DNA of 64,000 nucleotides from Criblamydia sequanensis CRIB-18 (GTDB lineage: Bacteria; Chlamydiota; Chlamydiia; Chlamydiales; Criblamydiaceae): contig NZ_CCEJ010000007.1 of NCBI RefSeq assembly GCF_000750955.1, forward strand, positions 1 through 64,000, read 5' to 3'. This document shows positions 1 to 10,400 of the stretch, one piece after another. The translations under genes were made by a program, and so were the position numbers. Under the pieces are notes generated by a model that ran no database searches, was not told the DNA's origin, and saw only the letters and a list, made by a program, of their open reading frames with translations. The stretch's first letter is position 1; every line of letters starts with the position of its first letter.

Positions 1-90
1 GCAGAAGCTGACGAGAGTACAAAAGGACCTGCAAGCTTTATGGTAGTCGATCCTGATGGAAATACGCTTCTATTTGACCAGCATGTTTAA
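1..90 (+). CDS. VOC (glyoxalase/bleomycin-resistance fold) protein, C-terminal end only
   Basis: An open frame enters from the left edge and ends at a TAA at 88-90, encoding 29 residues. The tail reads FMVVDPDGNTLLFDQHV. The D-P-D-G-N-x-(L/I) strand is the characteristic end of vicinal-oxygen-chelate (VOC) domains, where the last beta-strand carries a metal ligand in many members. Only this tail is visible, so the substrate cannot be inferred. Its last bases overlap the 3' end of the convergent membrane-protein gene by 21 bp. Confidence 0.62.
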   Translation, partial: AEADESTKGPASFMVVDPDGNTLLFDQHV

Positions 91-666
91 AAAGCTGGTA
101 TTAACTTCAAGCTTGGCTTTCATAGCGAGAGCTTTCTGATGTTTTCTTTCTGAATTAACCTTGAAAAGTTTAAGGCTGCAAAACCAATAATACGCTTCAA
201 TAAAAAAATCCAAGACAAAAAATACCAATTGAGAAGTAGTCAATTCAGGATAGGTTGTAAAGTAAAATATAACGATTGCAATAGGTATGGTAATGAGCTG
301 CAAAAGCAACCACACAGTTCCGCGTTTTTTATAGGCGAAATAATAGGTAATGAGCGTTCCGGGCAATTCCATCCCTAACCCTTTAAGTAAGGAAATAAAG
401 AAATTAAAGGAATCACCCGTATGGTTATGGTCTGTCCAATCATTGTTTAAAAATAAAATTACTGAGTATAGGGAGGAAAAGGCAAGGATGGCTAACCAAT
501 GCTTCCTTACTTTTTCTTCCCTCGCAAGATCCAGTTTTTCAAAAAATGGCTTTAGATCATCTTCAGTAAGAGCGCAACAAACCTTCTTTTTCCTTAATAA
601 CATCCAATAACAAATAAAACAGGTTATTAAAAAAGACAGGAAATAGAATAAAGCTGATGAATTCAT
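70..666 (-). CDS. Polytopic membrane protein of unknown function
   Basis: This 198-residue protein has about five hydrophobic stretches, at roughly residues 5-25, 58-74, 88-110, 118-137 and 145-165. A charged, Lys/Glu-rich loop (about 26-57) sits between the first two. The N-terminus looks like a signal anchor followed by the basic stretch LLRKKK. I recognise no family. The gene is convergent with the partial VOC gene and overlaps its end by 21 bp. About 300 bp of AT-rich sequence separates it from the BTB-domain gene transcribed in the same direction further right, so the two may be separate transcription units. Confidence 0.6.
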   Translation of the reverse strand: MNSSALFYFLSFLITCFICYWMLLRKKKVCCALTEDDLKPFFEKLDLAREEKVRKHWLAILAFSSLYSVILFLNNDWTDHNHTGDSFNFFISLLKGLGMELPGTLITYYFAYKKRGTVWLLLQLITIPIAIVIFYFTTYPELTTSQLVFFVLDFFIEAYYWFCSLKLFKVNSERKHQKALAMKAKLEVNTSFLNMLVK

Positions 667-965
667 AAAAATTGATGCTAATTATTAATTTTCGCTTAAA
701 TGATAAGTTAACTCTTATTTCTAGTAAATAAACTTTCTTATCGGTAATTAATCTTGTAAGAATCTCGAAAAGTAACTTTGAGATGGTCGATCTTGACGAA
801 ACACTCTTCAGTACAAATTATTAGTTAAATTTTTAAGGCTTCTGTTAGATAAAACTCTATTCAGTATGAATAAAGCCTTAAAAGCTTGACTTTTTGATCT
901 GAGGGGCTTTTATTGGGTTTCGAAAGTTTAATAAAAAAGTCCTATAAGCAGTCTCATCAGGCTTT
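667..965. other. AT-rich intergenic stretch
   Basis: No supportable gene. The only structure noticed is a weak, long-loop pairing between TAAGGCTT near 834 and AAAGCCTTA near 871, which lies downstream of the leftward BTB-domain gene and might contribute to its termination. Nothing else is clear. Confidence 0.3.
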
Positions 966-2504
966 TCAATTATAAGGATTAATCGACCAGTTTTTTTTGT
1001 TGGGGACATGCTCTAGAGCGAGTTTTAAGACTTCCCTTATGCTGACAGATAAATGTTTGTTGTAGAAAAGATATTCAATGTTTGAAAAGCTTTCAGCATC
1101 AATAAACATAAGGTTGACTATATAATCAATTTCGCTATCCTTTTGTATTCTTAACCCCCGCACAAGTGATTTTAACAATTCAAAAGGAGGATAATAAGTA
1201 TTGAATTCCTCCTTTAATTCCTGTTCAATAGGATCTGATTTAATAAATTTTTCAAAAGTGTTTGCTTTTTCGGAATCGATAATTTTTTGCATAAAAGATA
1301 GATAGTCCATAGGAATCATTTGATTCACTTTCAATAATTCAAAAATTTTCCTTACCTTATTTATTTCAGCTACATATGCATAACCATAATCAAAAGGCTC
1401 CTCGTCAAGTCCGTTCTCAACAAGGTATTTTTGAATTGCAGGAAATTGACGTATTGAAACCCCTTGATTGGGCCTTAGTATAAAATGAAGGCCATTATCT
1501 ATACGGCCGCAAAATTCAATTACCCCAAGCAGCGAATTTTTATCCTCATTTACAAACCTAAGCCATCGACATGCCCTTCCAGGGGATGGTTTTTGGTCAA
1601 AAACAGACCAATCCCCTTCTTCATATTTAAATTTTCCAAGACTTTCAGAAAGAGGCATCGGTTTCGGATCTAATTCAGGAAAGATACTATTTAAGGAGTA
1701 GAATTTTTCGATTGGTATACTCGCATAATGGGTTTTAGGAATAAGCTGATGGTGTAAGGGCATGCCTATATAACCTTCGTAAACATGAAAAAAATAATCG
1801 ATAAATGCAGGGTCTATTGGAATGATCTCGAAAAGTAGATTAAGGGCTATTTCATATTGCTTTTCGCTAGTAAAGCAAGTAGACAAAATAAAACGATCTA
1901 AAAATTGTTTTGATTTTTTAAACCCTTCTTCAAAACCGATAAGATGTGAAAATTTCAAAAAGTCAATTAGAGACTCAATGGAGTCAAAATCATGTGTGCA
2001 TGGACATTTACCTACATAGAGCCAGTCTTTAAAAAGCACTAAAGTTTCTTGTTTATAGTGCTTAGTGAAATCTACATGATGCTCCTGATTCTCGTTTTTT
2101 TCCTTTTCTTTCATTGAAGTTGTAAACATGTTGTTAAAATAATCTGTATAGAGACAGAGAAGATTTTTATTAAAAGCTATATTACCCTCTTTACAATGAA
2201 TGATAACAGTTTCACTTGGTTTTCCATTCAGGAAAACATGGTAAAGTTGAAATTGTCTAATCGCATTTAAAAGAACAGTTTTGTCGACCTCAAAAAGATT
2301 TTTACGCCATTTTTTTATAATTAGATTAGATAACTTTGTTAAAACTATAGGATCGGTTTCTATAAAATGAGTTGAAGCTTGTAGGGAAATAGCTTTAACT
2401 AGTACAGAAACTCTAGAAGAGGAGCCCACTTTAAAATCTCTTTTGCAGAGATCAAAAATATTTTGAATGCAAAAAAAAGGAGTTGCTTTTGTTGTAAATT
2501 GCAT
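966..2504 (-). CDS. BTB/POZ-domain protein, candidate host-directed effector
   Basis: A 512-residue protein without a signal peptide or membrane segments. Residues about 97-205 fit a BTB/POZ fold. A strand pair (VIIHCKEGNIAFNKNLLCLY) precedes the typical sequence YFNNMFTTSMKE, an acidic strand ending in VDF, a helix ending in WLYVGK, and a final DFLKFSHLIGFEEG helix pair. In eukaryotes BTB proteins act as cullin-3 substrate adaptors, and expansions of BTB and F-box proteins are reported for amoeba-associated chlamydiae. A role in host ubiquitin signalling is therefore an inference from family and lineage. The roughly 300 residues after the BTB domain match nothing I recognise; they contain several helical stretches but no clear Kelch or ankyrin repeats. 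Confidence 0.72.
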   Translation of the reverse strand: MQFTTKATPFFCIQNIFDLCKRDFKVGSSSRVSVLVKAISLQASTHFIETDPIVLTKLSNLIIKKWRKNLFEVDKTVLLNAIRQFQLYHVFLNGKPSETVIIHCKEGNIAFNKNLLCLYTDYFNNMFTTSMKEKEKNENQEHHVDFTKHYKQETLVLFKDWLYVGKCPCTHDFDSIESLIDFLKFSHLIGFEEGFKKSKQFLDRFILSTCFTSEKQYEIALNLLFEIIPIDPAFIDYFFHVYEGYIGMPLHHQLIPKTHYASIPIEKFYSLNSIFPELDPKPMPLSESLGKFKYEEGDWSVFDQKPSPGRACRWLRFVNEDKNSLLGVIEFCGRIDNGLHFILRPNQGVSIRQFPAIQKYLVENGLDEEPFDYGYAYVAEINKVRKIFELLKVNQMIPMDYLSFMQKIIDSEKANTFEKFIKSDPIEQELKEEFNTYYPPFELLKSLVRGLRIQKDSEIDYIVNLMFIDAESFSNIEYLFYNKHLSVSIREVLKLALEHVPNKKNWSINPYN

Positions 2505-2558
2505 AACCGTAAAAAATTTGTAGTGAACGATAAAAGTCTCTTAGAAAAATGGCTCACT

Positions 2559-3965
2559 TTAACTAGACTTCTTCTTATCTCTTCTTTGAAAACCCGTCTT
2601 ATTTACAACGTCCCAAGCCGTTTGTTTAAATAGAAGCCGTTTAGTAGCTTTGAGACGCCACCAAAGAATCATTTGCCGATATCCAAAATTTTCTAAAAAA
2701 GCGTACCCGATCAATCTTAGAATGTCCTTTGCGGAAGTGTATTTATGAAAAGCTAATTGCTCAAGCGCTATCGCATGCAAATTAACTAGAGTCGTGATGC
2801 CAAAAGAAAGCCCCAAAAAGAGAAGGCCATACATCCATGCCCAAGGTTCAAATAAGCTAATAATAATAAAAATGTAGCCGAGAAGCTCAACAAAAGGAGA
2901 CAGCATTTCTCCAAAGACAAAAAAGGGGAAAATAAACATGCCAAGAACCCCGTAATTTGGGTTAAAAAAGACTTCTCGATGTTTCCAAAGAACTTGCATT
3001 AACCCAAGCTGCCAGCGCATTCTTTGTTTTGATAAAGTTTTAAGGTCTTCCGGCACTTCTGTCCAAGAGACGGGTTGGGATAAAAAAGCGGTATAAGGTG
3101 ATAAATGATTTTCTAATTGAAATTTCTTATAGCGAAGAATGAGTTCCATGTCCTCACCGAGGGTTTTGGTGTCATACCCCCCTAGTTCTTTTAATTTCTC
3201 CAAATTAATAAATGTAAATGCTCCGGAAATAATAAGAGCCCCTCCAACTAAATCCCAGCCGGCCCTTCCTATGAGAAAAGCTCTTAAATATTCAACGGTT
3301 TGAAAAGCGGCGATGCTATTATCAGATAGATGCACTTCTGTGATGCCGTTTAACTTCACTTTGCAATTATTGGCCACTCTTACACTCGCTCCTGCCGCTT
3401 CAACATCAGGATGAGTAATAAGATAGCGGATCATTCGGTTCATCTCTTTGCTGTCAATGAGAGTATCGGCATCGATAATAATTGCAAAATCACTATTGCT
3501 AACGTTAATTCCGGCATTAATGGCATCTGCTTTTTTTCCATTTTTTTTATTAACGACGGTCAAATTCGGATAAGTTAGGCTTTTGTAATAGCCTAGAATG
3601 GGTTTTGTTTCGATGATGGTTTGATGGGGCATGTGAATCCTCATCAACCTAAAATATTGTCTTAAAATTTCAAACGTGTCATCCGTTGAGCCGTCATTGA
3701 CAACGATCAAATTTTTCTTTCTATAAGCTAAATTCAAAAGCGTTTGAACGCAGAATACAATGCTCGAGCTTTCATTATAAGCGGGAACAATAATGCTTAA
3801 CGAGGGAAGCTCTTCATCTTTAAGTAAAATACCTAAGTTGTTTGCTTCGATTTCTTTTTTTTGACTGAAAATGGCATAGATTGAATAGATAGCGAGCGTA
3901 AGGTAAATAAAATTTATAAGGACAAAGTAAGGAAGTATTAAATATTCAATAAAATTACTTATCAT
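2559..3965 (-). CDS. Membrane glycosyltransferase family 2 (PgaC/HAS-like polysaccharide synthase)
   Basis: A 468-residue processive-type GT2 enzyme. A signal-anchor helix spans residues 8-33. The catalytic domain shows SIIVPAYNES (57-66), VNDGSTDDT (89-97), the DAD metal motif (165-167), the acceptor-side acid ED (271-272) and QRMRW (314-318), the Q-x-x-R-W motif of chain-extending synthases. At least three hydrophobic segments follow (about 340-410). PgaC, cellulose and hyaluronan synthases share this architecture; they polymerise a sugar from a UDP-sugar and feed it through the inner membrane. The polymer made here is unknown. The start overlaps the end of the HEAT-repeat gene by 11 bp, so they are surely co-transcribed. 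Neither a PgaB deacetylase nor a PgaD subunit is encoded nearby. Confidence 0.85.
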   Translation of the reverse strand: MISNFIEYLILPYFVLINFIYLTLAIYSIYAIFSQKKEIEANNLGILLKDEELPSLSIIVPAYNESSSIVFCVQTLLNLAYRKKNLIVVNDGSTDDTFEILRQYFRLMRIHMPHQTIIETKPILGYYKSLTYPNLTVVNKKNGKKADAINAGINVSNSDFAIIIDADTLIDSKEMNRMIRYLITHPDVEAAGASVRVANNCKVKLNGITEVHLSDNSIAAFQTVEYLRAFLIGRAGWDLVGGALIISGAFTFINLEKLKELGGYDTKTLGEDMELILRYKKFQLENHLSPYTAFLSQPVSWTEVPEDLKTLSKQRMRWQLGLMQVLWKHREVFFNPNYGVLGMFIFPFFVFGEMLSPFVELLGYIFIIISLFEPWAWMYGLLFLGLSFGITTLVNLHAIALEQLAFHKYTSAKDILRLIGYAFLENFGYRQMILWWRLKATKRLLFKQTAWDVVNKTGFQRRDKKKSS

Positions 3966-5007
3966 AGGATGAGGTCAATAAATATCTCGCTATATCATGA
4001 GAAATCGGATTTAAAGAGCTTTCTTGCATTCTTAAGATGGCTCTTCCTTGGTCGCCGCAATTTAAAAGGGCATTCCCGGCTTCAAAACGAACGTCCCAAA
4101 AAGGATCGCAAAGCCTTTTCTCAAAAATAGGCACATTTTCAGGGTTATTTAATCTAGCAAGGCCGATTATGGCATTTTTTCTAACTTTCCAAGAAAGATC
4201 ATCCGATGCTAACACTAAAAGATCTCTTGTCTCTCTACGCGAATATTTGGCAAGAAATTGAGAAGCAATCTCTCTAAGCTCCTGATTGCTTGAAAGAATA
4301 TCCCCTGCAAGCTGATCGGGAAGATTGATTTGCACTTGGCACATCATCACGTCAAGACAACAAATTCGTAATAGATCATTATTTCCAGCTTTTTTATAGT
4401 CTTCTAAAACTAAATCAAGGGTTTTTTTCGTGCCTGACATAAATGCGTTCCGATAAACATATCTACAAGCTTTAGTTTCCTTTGTCATTCCCTCAAGAAC
4501 TTTGCTGATAAGTTCTTTATCCTCTAATTCAACCGAAGCGTCGATAGCAAGAGATCGGACATAAAAACTTTTTTCATTTAATAGCTTTTCTAGTGTTTCC
4601 TTATCTTCAAGCGAAGGATCTAATCGAATGCATCTTGCTGCCCATGTTTTAGTTTTCCAAAACGCATTTGGATGATAAGACTTTTTATAAGCACTTAAAT
4701 TTTGTTTGACTAACGCCTTCCGTAACCGATCCCAATTTTCGCCTTTAAAGTTTTGATTAAGTTCTTCTAGGGTTAATAAAAGAGCTTCTTGTTGATATTT
4801 CTTGGAAAAATTTCCAATTAGGCTAGGGTCATATTCTTCTTGCAAAAGGGCTGTGTTGATAGATTGTGTGATTTTTGCCTTTAATTTTTTTATTTTATTT
4901 TTAGACCGAATTTGAAAAAAAGCGATAAAAACGATGCTGATAATGGCAATAATTAAAACAAGGCTTTGGATAAGGAGTGTGACATAATAGATATTTTCAA
5001 ACTTCAT
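3955..5007 (-). CDS. HEAT-repeat protein with N-terminal membrane anchor
   Basis: This 350-residue protein starts with a single hydrophobic helix (about 8-33) followed by a basic stretch (RSKNKIKKLKAK). From about residue 105 it is built of tandem two-helix units of 30-35 residues with HEAT/PBS-lyase character, for example SFYVRSLAIDASVELEDKEL, DDLSWKVRKNAIIGLARLNN and DPFWDVRFEAGNALLNCGD. Such scaffolds mediate protein-protein contacts. The gene sits between the multi-receiver regulator (4-bp ATGA overlap) and the GT2 synthase (11-bp overlap). An adaptor linking the regulator to the membrane synthase is therefore plausible, but that is inference from position only. Confidence 0.75.
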   Translation of the reverse strand: MKFENIYYVTLLIQSLVLIIAIISIVFIAFFQIRSKNKIKKLKAKITQSINTALLQEEYDPSLIGNFSKKYQQEALLLTLEELNQNFKGENWDRLRKALVKQNLSAYKKSYHPNAFWKTKTWAARCIRLDPSLEDKETLEKLLNEKSFYVRSLAIDASVELEDKELISKVLEGMTKETKACRYVYRNAFMSGTKKTLDLVLEDYKKAGNNDLLRICCLDVMMCQVQINLPDQLAGDILSSNQELREIASQFLAKYSRRETRDLLVLASDDLSWKVRKNAIIGLARLNNPENVPIFEKRLCDPFWDVRFEAGNALLNCGDQGRAILRMQESSLNPISHDIARYLLTSSYDK

Positions 5008-7415
5008 AGGTTTATCAAAGCGCGCGCTTTTTGTAAAAGTACTCTTAAATTAAATGGTTTTGTGACGTAATCGATGGCACCTTCCTGAAACCCTCTTACT
5101 ATATCGGATTCCGATGATAGAGAAGATAAAAAAATTATATGGATATTGGTTGGGAATTTAATTTTTATTCCTTTTAAAACATCCAAACCATCCATATCTG
5201 AAAGCACCCGATCCAGGATAAGGATGTATTTTTTATCAAGTGAGGTTAATTTAACAAAATAATCAATCGCTTCTTGGCCAGTTGTAAAGCTAATAACTTG
5301 ATAACCTTCTCTTTCAAAAGTCTGAGTCATCAACGACTGAAGGTCGGTATCATCATCTACAATCACAATACAAGGGGTAAATTGCGAAGAGCTTGTTTCT
5401 TCACCCGCAGGGTAGGAAATAATAATCCTTTGTTTATCATCTTTTAAGGCAAGAGAGAGGGCTTGGTTTGCAACTTCCATGATTTTATTGAAAGAAAGTG
5501 TGGAAGAATTTTTAAAAAGACAAGCGCCTGAAGAGAGCTTTATAGGGACTTCGGCTTTGCTATAAATTTGAATATCCCTAAAAAAATCTCGGACAAGCGT
5601 TTCAAATTCAAATTCAATCTCTCCTGAGGTTGGCTCTTCAATTAAAAGGGCAAGAAATCCTTCTGAAATAACTCCAGATGCAAGCATTTTCTTAAAATTG
5701 ATTTTGGCAATGATTGAAAGACCCTGAATCAAATTCGAAATATTTTCTTCCCCATATGATGTTTTTAAAGTGTCTAGATCAGAGGTTTTTATTAAAACCA
5801 ACCCAAGTCTAAATCCTTGCGGGATTGAGAAGAGATAAGCTTCAACATCTTTGGTAAATTTTTCAAATGTGGAAAATCCTGTTTTATAATCCAAGTCCCG
5901 TTCGGCAATTCCAACCCGATTTCTTCGAAGCAAGTACGAAACCTTCATATTCAGGGTTGTGAAATCAAGGGGCTTTAATAAAACATCATCTGCTCCAAGC
6001 TCGATTCCTTTAGATAATATTTCAGGGGAATGATTACCTGTATAGATGACAATAATCAGATGGCTATAGCGAATATCGGATCTTAGCGTTTGCAGTAAAT
6101 GCCACCCGCTATATGAAGCCAAACCTAAATCAAGAAAAATGATATTCGGGGATTTTTGTTGTAATGTTGCAAGAAGCATTTTTTCATCAGTCAAGATATC
6201 TGCTTCAATATGGAGTTCTTGAAGAGCGTTTTTTAAAATAATAGCAGCATCGGGATCATCGTCAACGATAAGAGCCTTAATAGACGCCGGGAGGGAAGAA
6301 GAGACTAGTTGATTAAGAATCAGGTTAATATTGCTTTCTGTAATTGGTTTTCTCAAAATAAAAGAGAAATGTTTTTGCACAAGGCCTACTTCTGTGGCCA
6401 AATTATCATCTGAAATAATAATTCCAATCCTAGGAGGGTCTTTTTTTGAAGAAGCTTCAATGACATCCTCTCCTTTTAATTTATTGATAGGGTAATCCAT
6501 TTCAACAATCAAACATGTTGGTTGGATAGCCCCGGATTCTAAGTTTTCGATGGCAAGCTTTGGATCCGTTTCACTTATGAGTTTAATACGTTTCTTGGCG
6601 GCATGGACATTAAACATGTGTTGTATAAGCGTGTCCGCAGTTACTAAATAGATGCTAAAAGTATCTTTTTCTTTCTTTGCAGGACTTTTTTTGTAGCTTT
6701 CTAGAGGTTTTTCTTTTTCAGGCTGAAGGTCAATTTTTTGAAAAGCAAATAGAGTCTGTCTAATAATTTTTTTGCAAAAGGTGATAAAATCAGAGGAGGG
6801 GCTTTTTAGATCAGGCTCAAGAAGCGGCATTAATTTAATATCTAAAAGACGGCAAAGTTCACCTAAAGATTTATAGCCATAAGATAAACCGCTTCCCGCA
6901 AGTTTATGAGCCTCCATTCGTAAATTTCTAACTTTTTCAAGATCATAAAATTCAGAGAGGGAGTCTACTAAGGCTTCCATTTTTCCGATCTTGTCAAAAG
7001 CTGAAACTTTATAGCGTTCCAAGAGTTCGTTAGAAATTTTAATTTTAGAGATTAGGTTTTGTTCTTTTTGGAAAAGGGCTCTTAAAAAAGCTTTTGCTTC
7101 CTCGCTTGAAATATCTACAGGAAGGATAAAATCGGGGTGAAATTCTTCAAAAAGCTCTTTCAGCTTCTTCTGATTAAAAGGTTCGCATAGAATAAAGATT
7201 GATTTTAAGTTGGGGTTTTTGCTTTTTAATGAATTGATTTTAGCTAGAATGGAATCTTTCTTTGTTGAATCAAAGTCTAAGAGAGCCCCTTCCAACCCTT
7301 CATTTTCTTCTTGTACAAGCTCAGCATTAAATAAAGGGAAAAGAGATGAAAATAGATCTTGAAAATAAGACTGCTTTGAGATTAATAAATATTTTTTTGA
7401 ATTACTCGCATTCAT
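5004..7415 (-). CDS. Multi-domain regulator: Hpt, several receiver domains and a degenerate GGDEF domain
   Basis: An 803-residue cytosolic regulator. In order it shows a degenerate receiver-like region (about 8-115), an Hpt domain (about 135-225) with the phosphorylatable His in MEAHKLAGSG (H170), and a second degenerate receiver (about 252-372). Then come a canonical receiver (379-500; acid cluster VDDDPD, phosphoacceptor D429, Lys in LLKPLD), a GGDEF-fold segment (about 510-668) and a C-terminal receiver (682-803; VDDDTD, D735, TKPFN). The GGDEF signature is replaced by SEGFLALL, so cyclase activity is unlikely; it may sense rather than make a nucleotide. No histidine-kinase domain is present. 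It is the first gene of the leftward synthase operon, overlapping the HEAT gene by ATGA, and diverges from the TPR/barrel exporter gene. Control of polysaccharide output is the likely role. Confidence 0.82.
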   Translation of the reverse strand: MNASNSKKYLLISKQSYFQDLFSSLFPLFNAELVQEENEGLEGALLDFDSTKKDSILAKINSLKSKNPNLKSIFILCEPFNQKKLKELFEEFHPDFILPVDISSEEAKAFLRALFQKEQNLISKIKISNELLERYKVSAFDKIGKMEALVDSLSEFYDLEKVRNLRMEAHKLAGSGLSYGYKSLGELCRLLDIKLMPLLEPDLKSPSSDFITFCKKIIRQTLFAFQKIDLQPEKEKPLESYKKSPAKKEKDTFSIYLVTADTLIQHMFNVHAAKKRIKLISETDPKLAIENLESGAIQPTCLIVEMDYPINKLKGEDVIEASSKKDPPRIGIIISDDNLATEVGLVQKHFSFILRKPITESNINLILNQLVSSSLPASIKALIVDDDPDAAIILKNALQELHIEADILTDEKMLLATLQQKSPNIIFLDLGLASYSGWHLLQTLRSDIRYSHLIIVIYTGNHSPEILSKGIELGADDVLLKPLDFTTLNMKVSYLLRRNRVGIAERDLDYKTGFSTFEKFTKDVEAYLFSIPQGFRLGLVLIKTSDLDTLKTSYGEENISNLIQGLSIIAKINFKKMLASGVISEGFLALLIEEPTSGEIEFEFETLVRDFFRDIQIYSKAEVPIKLSSGACLFKNSSTLSFNKIMEVANQALSLALKDDKQRIIISYPAGEETSSSQFTPCIVIVDDDTDLQSLMTQTFEREGYQVISFTTGQEAIDYFVKLTSLDKKYILILDRVLSDMDGLDVLKGIKIKFPTNIHIIFLSSLSSESDIVRGFQEGAIDYVTKPFNLRVLLQKARALINL

Positions 7416-7462
7416 CTTATTTTTTTTTATTATTTTGTTATCGATATTTTTTTACACACCTC

Positions 7463-7482
7463 GTTACCAGCAATGCTGTAAC
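7463..7482. promoter_or_regulatory. Imperfect inverted repeat in the divergent promoter gap
   Basis: The 75-bp gap between the regulator and exporter genes contains GTTACCAGC-AAT-GCTGTAAC, two arms that pair except for one extra C. It ends eight bases before the exporter ATG. It could be an operator for the divergent pair or a hairpin controlling translation of the exporter. The sequence alone does not decide. Confidence 0.35.
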
Positions 7483-7490
7483 ATTTCTCA

Positions 7491-10400
7491 ATGATGTTTA
7501 CAATCGGTATTTTTTTATTCTTCTTACTAAAAATAAACCTTATTCAAGGAAATGAGGTTTCCAAACCTATTGAGGTCATTCAGTCCTACGATTTGATTCA
7601 AAAATGGAACGATCTATACAAAAATGACCCTCATAACCAGGAAAATACCTATCAATTAGGAGAAAGCTATTACAAGCTTCATGACTTTCGAAGTGCTAAA
7701 ATCTATTATAAAAAAACTTTAGAGTTAAACCCCGATCATACCGACGCTCTTCTTCGATTGAGTTATCTTTCTCTATGGGAAGGCGACCTTGAGGCCGCGG
7801 AAGAGGGTTTTCAAAAAATTTTGAAAGCACATCCCGATTATAAGGACGCTCAAGAAGGCTTATTAAAAACCACCGAGCGCAAAAGAGATTTAAATAAAAA
7901 AAACAAAGATTTTCTAGGTCCGGAAGAAGAAGCAAAGAAGCTGACGCTTGAGAAAAAGCCCGATGATACAGAAGAAAATCTTGTAAATAAAGCTCTTAAA
8001 ACAAGCGATTTAAATCAAGCCATCCTCTTATGGACGAAACTATATGAAAAATATCCCGAAAAATCCGAGTACAGCTACCGCCTTGGCGAAAGTTACGCTC
8101 AAAAAAAAGACTACATTCAAGCAGAATTCTTTTTGCAGCAAGCTTTAAACTTAGACCCTTCCAATACGGATGCCTTGCTACGACTAAGTTATGTGTATCT
8201 TTGGCAAGATAAAAAGGGTCTTGCGATTGCTGGTTTTCAAAAAATCCTAGAAACTCATCCTGATTATGAAGATGCCATAGAAGGGCTTAAGAAAGCTTAT
8301 ACGTCAAAAGAAAGCTATCATGAAGAAGGCGGCTCTTTCTATGAGAAAGAGCTCGTTCAAGAGGCCCTACACACTCAAGATGCCGATCAAGCTATTGAAA
8401 TCTGGTTAGAACTTTTTCATGCCTTTCCTCAAAAATCTGAGTATAGCTTCCATTTAGGGACCCTTTACGCTGAAAAAAAAGATTATGAGACAGCGGAAAA
8501 ATACCTCATCCAATCTTTAGAAGCAGACAAAGAAAATATGGATGCGCTTCTCAAATTAAGCTATGTCTATCTTTGGCAAAATAAAAAAGAACTTGCCATT
8601 GAAGGTTTTCAAAAAATTCTAGAAAGCCATCCTGAATATCAAGAGGCTAAAGAAGGGCTTGAAAAAGCCTATGCTTCTGATGAAAAAGAGGAAGGTCCAA
8701 AAAAAGTTTCTTTATATGAGCAAGAGCTACTTGAAACTGCCAAGCAAGCGAAAAGCCCTGATGAGGCCCTAGAAATATGGCTTAAATTGCATAATGAGTT
8801 TCCGAAGAAGGCAGAGTATAGTTATCAAGTTGGCGAAAGCTATAGTAAGAAAAAGGATTTCAAACAGGCGGAAATTTATTTAAAAAAATCTCTAGAACTA
8901 GATCCTGACAATAATGACGCTCTTCTTCGCTTAAGTTATGTGTATCTATGGCAGGAAAAATTTAAAGAAGCCATAGCCGGTTTTGAAAAAATATTGAAAA
9001 AAGACCCCGACTATCAAGATGCCAAAGACGGCTTAAAAAAAGCAAATGAACAGCAATTAGCTAAAAATGAAAAAAAAGACGAGAAACCAAAGAGAACAAA
9101 AGAGGAAGAGAGAAGAATTGAATGTGCCAAAGCCTTAGATAAAAGGTCTATTTTAGATCTTGAATTTTTAGTGTGGCGTCTCCTTCTTTGTGATTACCCA
9201 AATGACCCAGAGTATTTGTATAACACAGGAAAAGTAGCCGCTTGGATAGGGCGTTTTCGAATGGCCGAAAGATATTTACGGGAAAGCTTATGTAACAAAG
9301 GTTTTAGAGATGATGCTTTATTAAAGCTTGGCTATCTCTATTTGCTTTTAGAAAGATGGGATGAATCGTATGAGAGCTTGGCGCTTCTTTTAGATAGGAA
9401 CCCTGAATATGGAGATGCCTACCTTGCTTTAGCAAGGTTGGATTTTAGAACGAGGTTTTTTTGCCGGGCAAGAAACGCCTATCATAATGCTTATCTATTC
9501 ATCAAAGGCAAATATGATAAAAACATAGCGTGGAGAGAGTATTATGATACCCGTCTTTTACTAGAACCTTCAATCCGATTGACCGAAAAATATGCGCAAG
9601 AGCTTGAAAAAGACTTAGAGACTAAAGAGGAAGCTGCCAGGCGCTATGTCTGGTTAAATGAAGCCAGGTATCAAGTCGCTCTTAAAGAGGGTTTGATTGG
9701 CTATCAGGAAGTCGGAGCAGGCTATGAGCGGGAAAAAAATCTGGCAAATGGGCTTAATAACTTTTACGTCCATACATTCAGATCTACGACCGGCTTAGAT
9801 TATTTTTATAGCCCTATGGCCAAACTTACTGCCGGGGTTACCTTTAAAGAGGCCTCAAATCGAGGAGATCCCATTTACAAATTTCAAAACGCGATCCGTG
9901 TAGAGCCTTGGTGCGGCGTTGATTTACGAAAAATATGGCATCATAGCAGCTTAAACTACTATAGGGACTCGTTTATTGTTAAAAATTTCCAAGAAATATT
10001 CTCATTTTTCTTAGCAAGAGACAATTTCGACTTTTTTTATGAGTACCAAGCATTGCCTTTAGCTCAGTTTGCCGGAGCCTCAGGTTATTATAGAAAGTAT
10101 CATGATGATATCAGAAACGATGAAGGGAGAGGGCGTTTTTGGCTCCAAACTACTTTTCCGAAATATAAAGAAAATTTCGTCATTCGATACCAATTTGAAA
10201 TAGGAGGCTTTAGAGAAACTGAAACCGATTACTACTCTTTTAAAAAGCAATGGGAGCATCTTGCCAAAATCTATTATTGGCGTTCTTGGTCCTGGCTTGA
10301 TTATGCGGAAATTGCCTATCAACATGGTTGGAGAAGCTCGAGAGATTTAAATCAACCGATCAACGCTGTCTTCTTTCTCAAAAAACAATTTATCAACACC

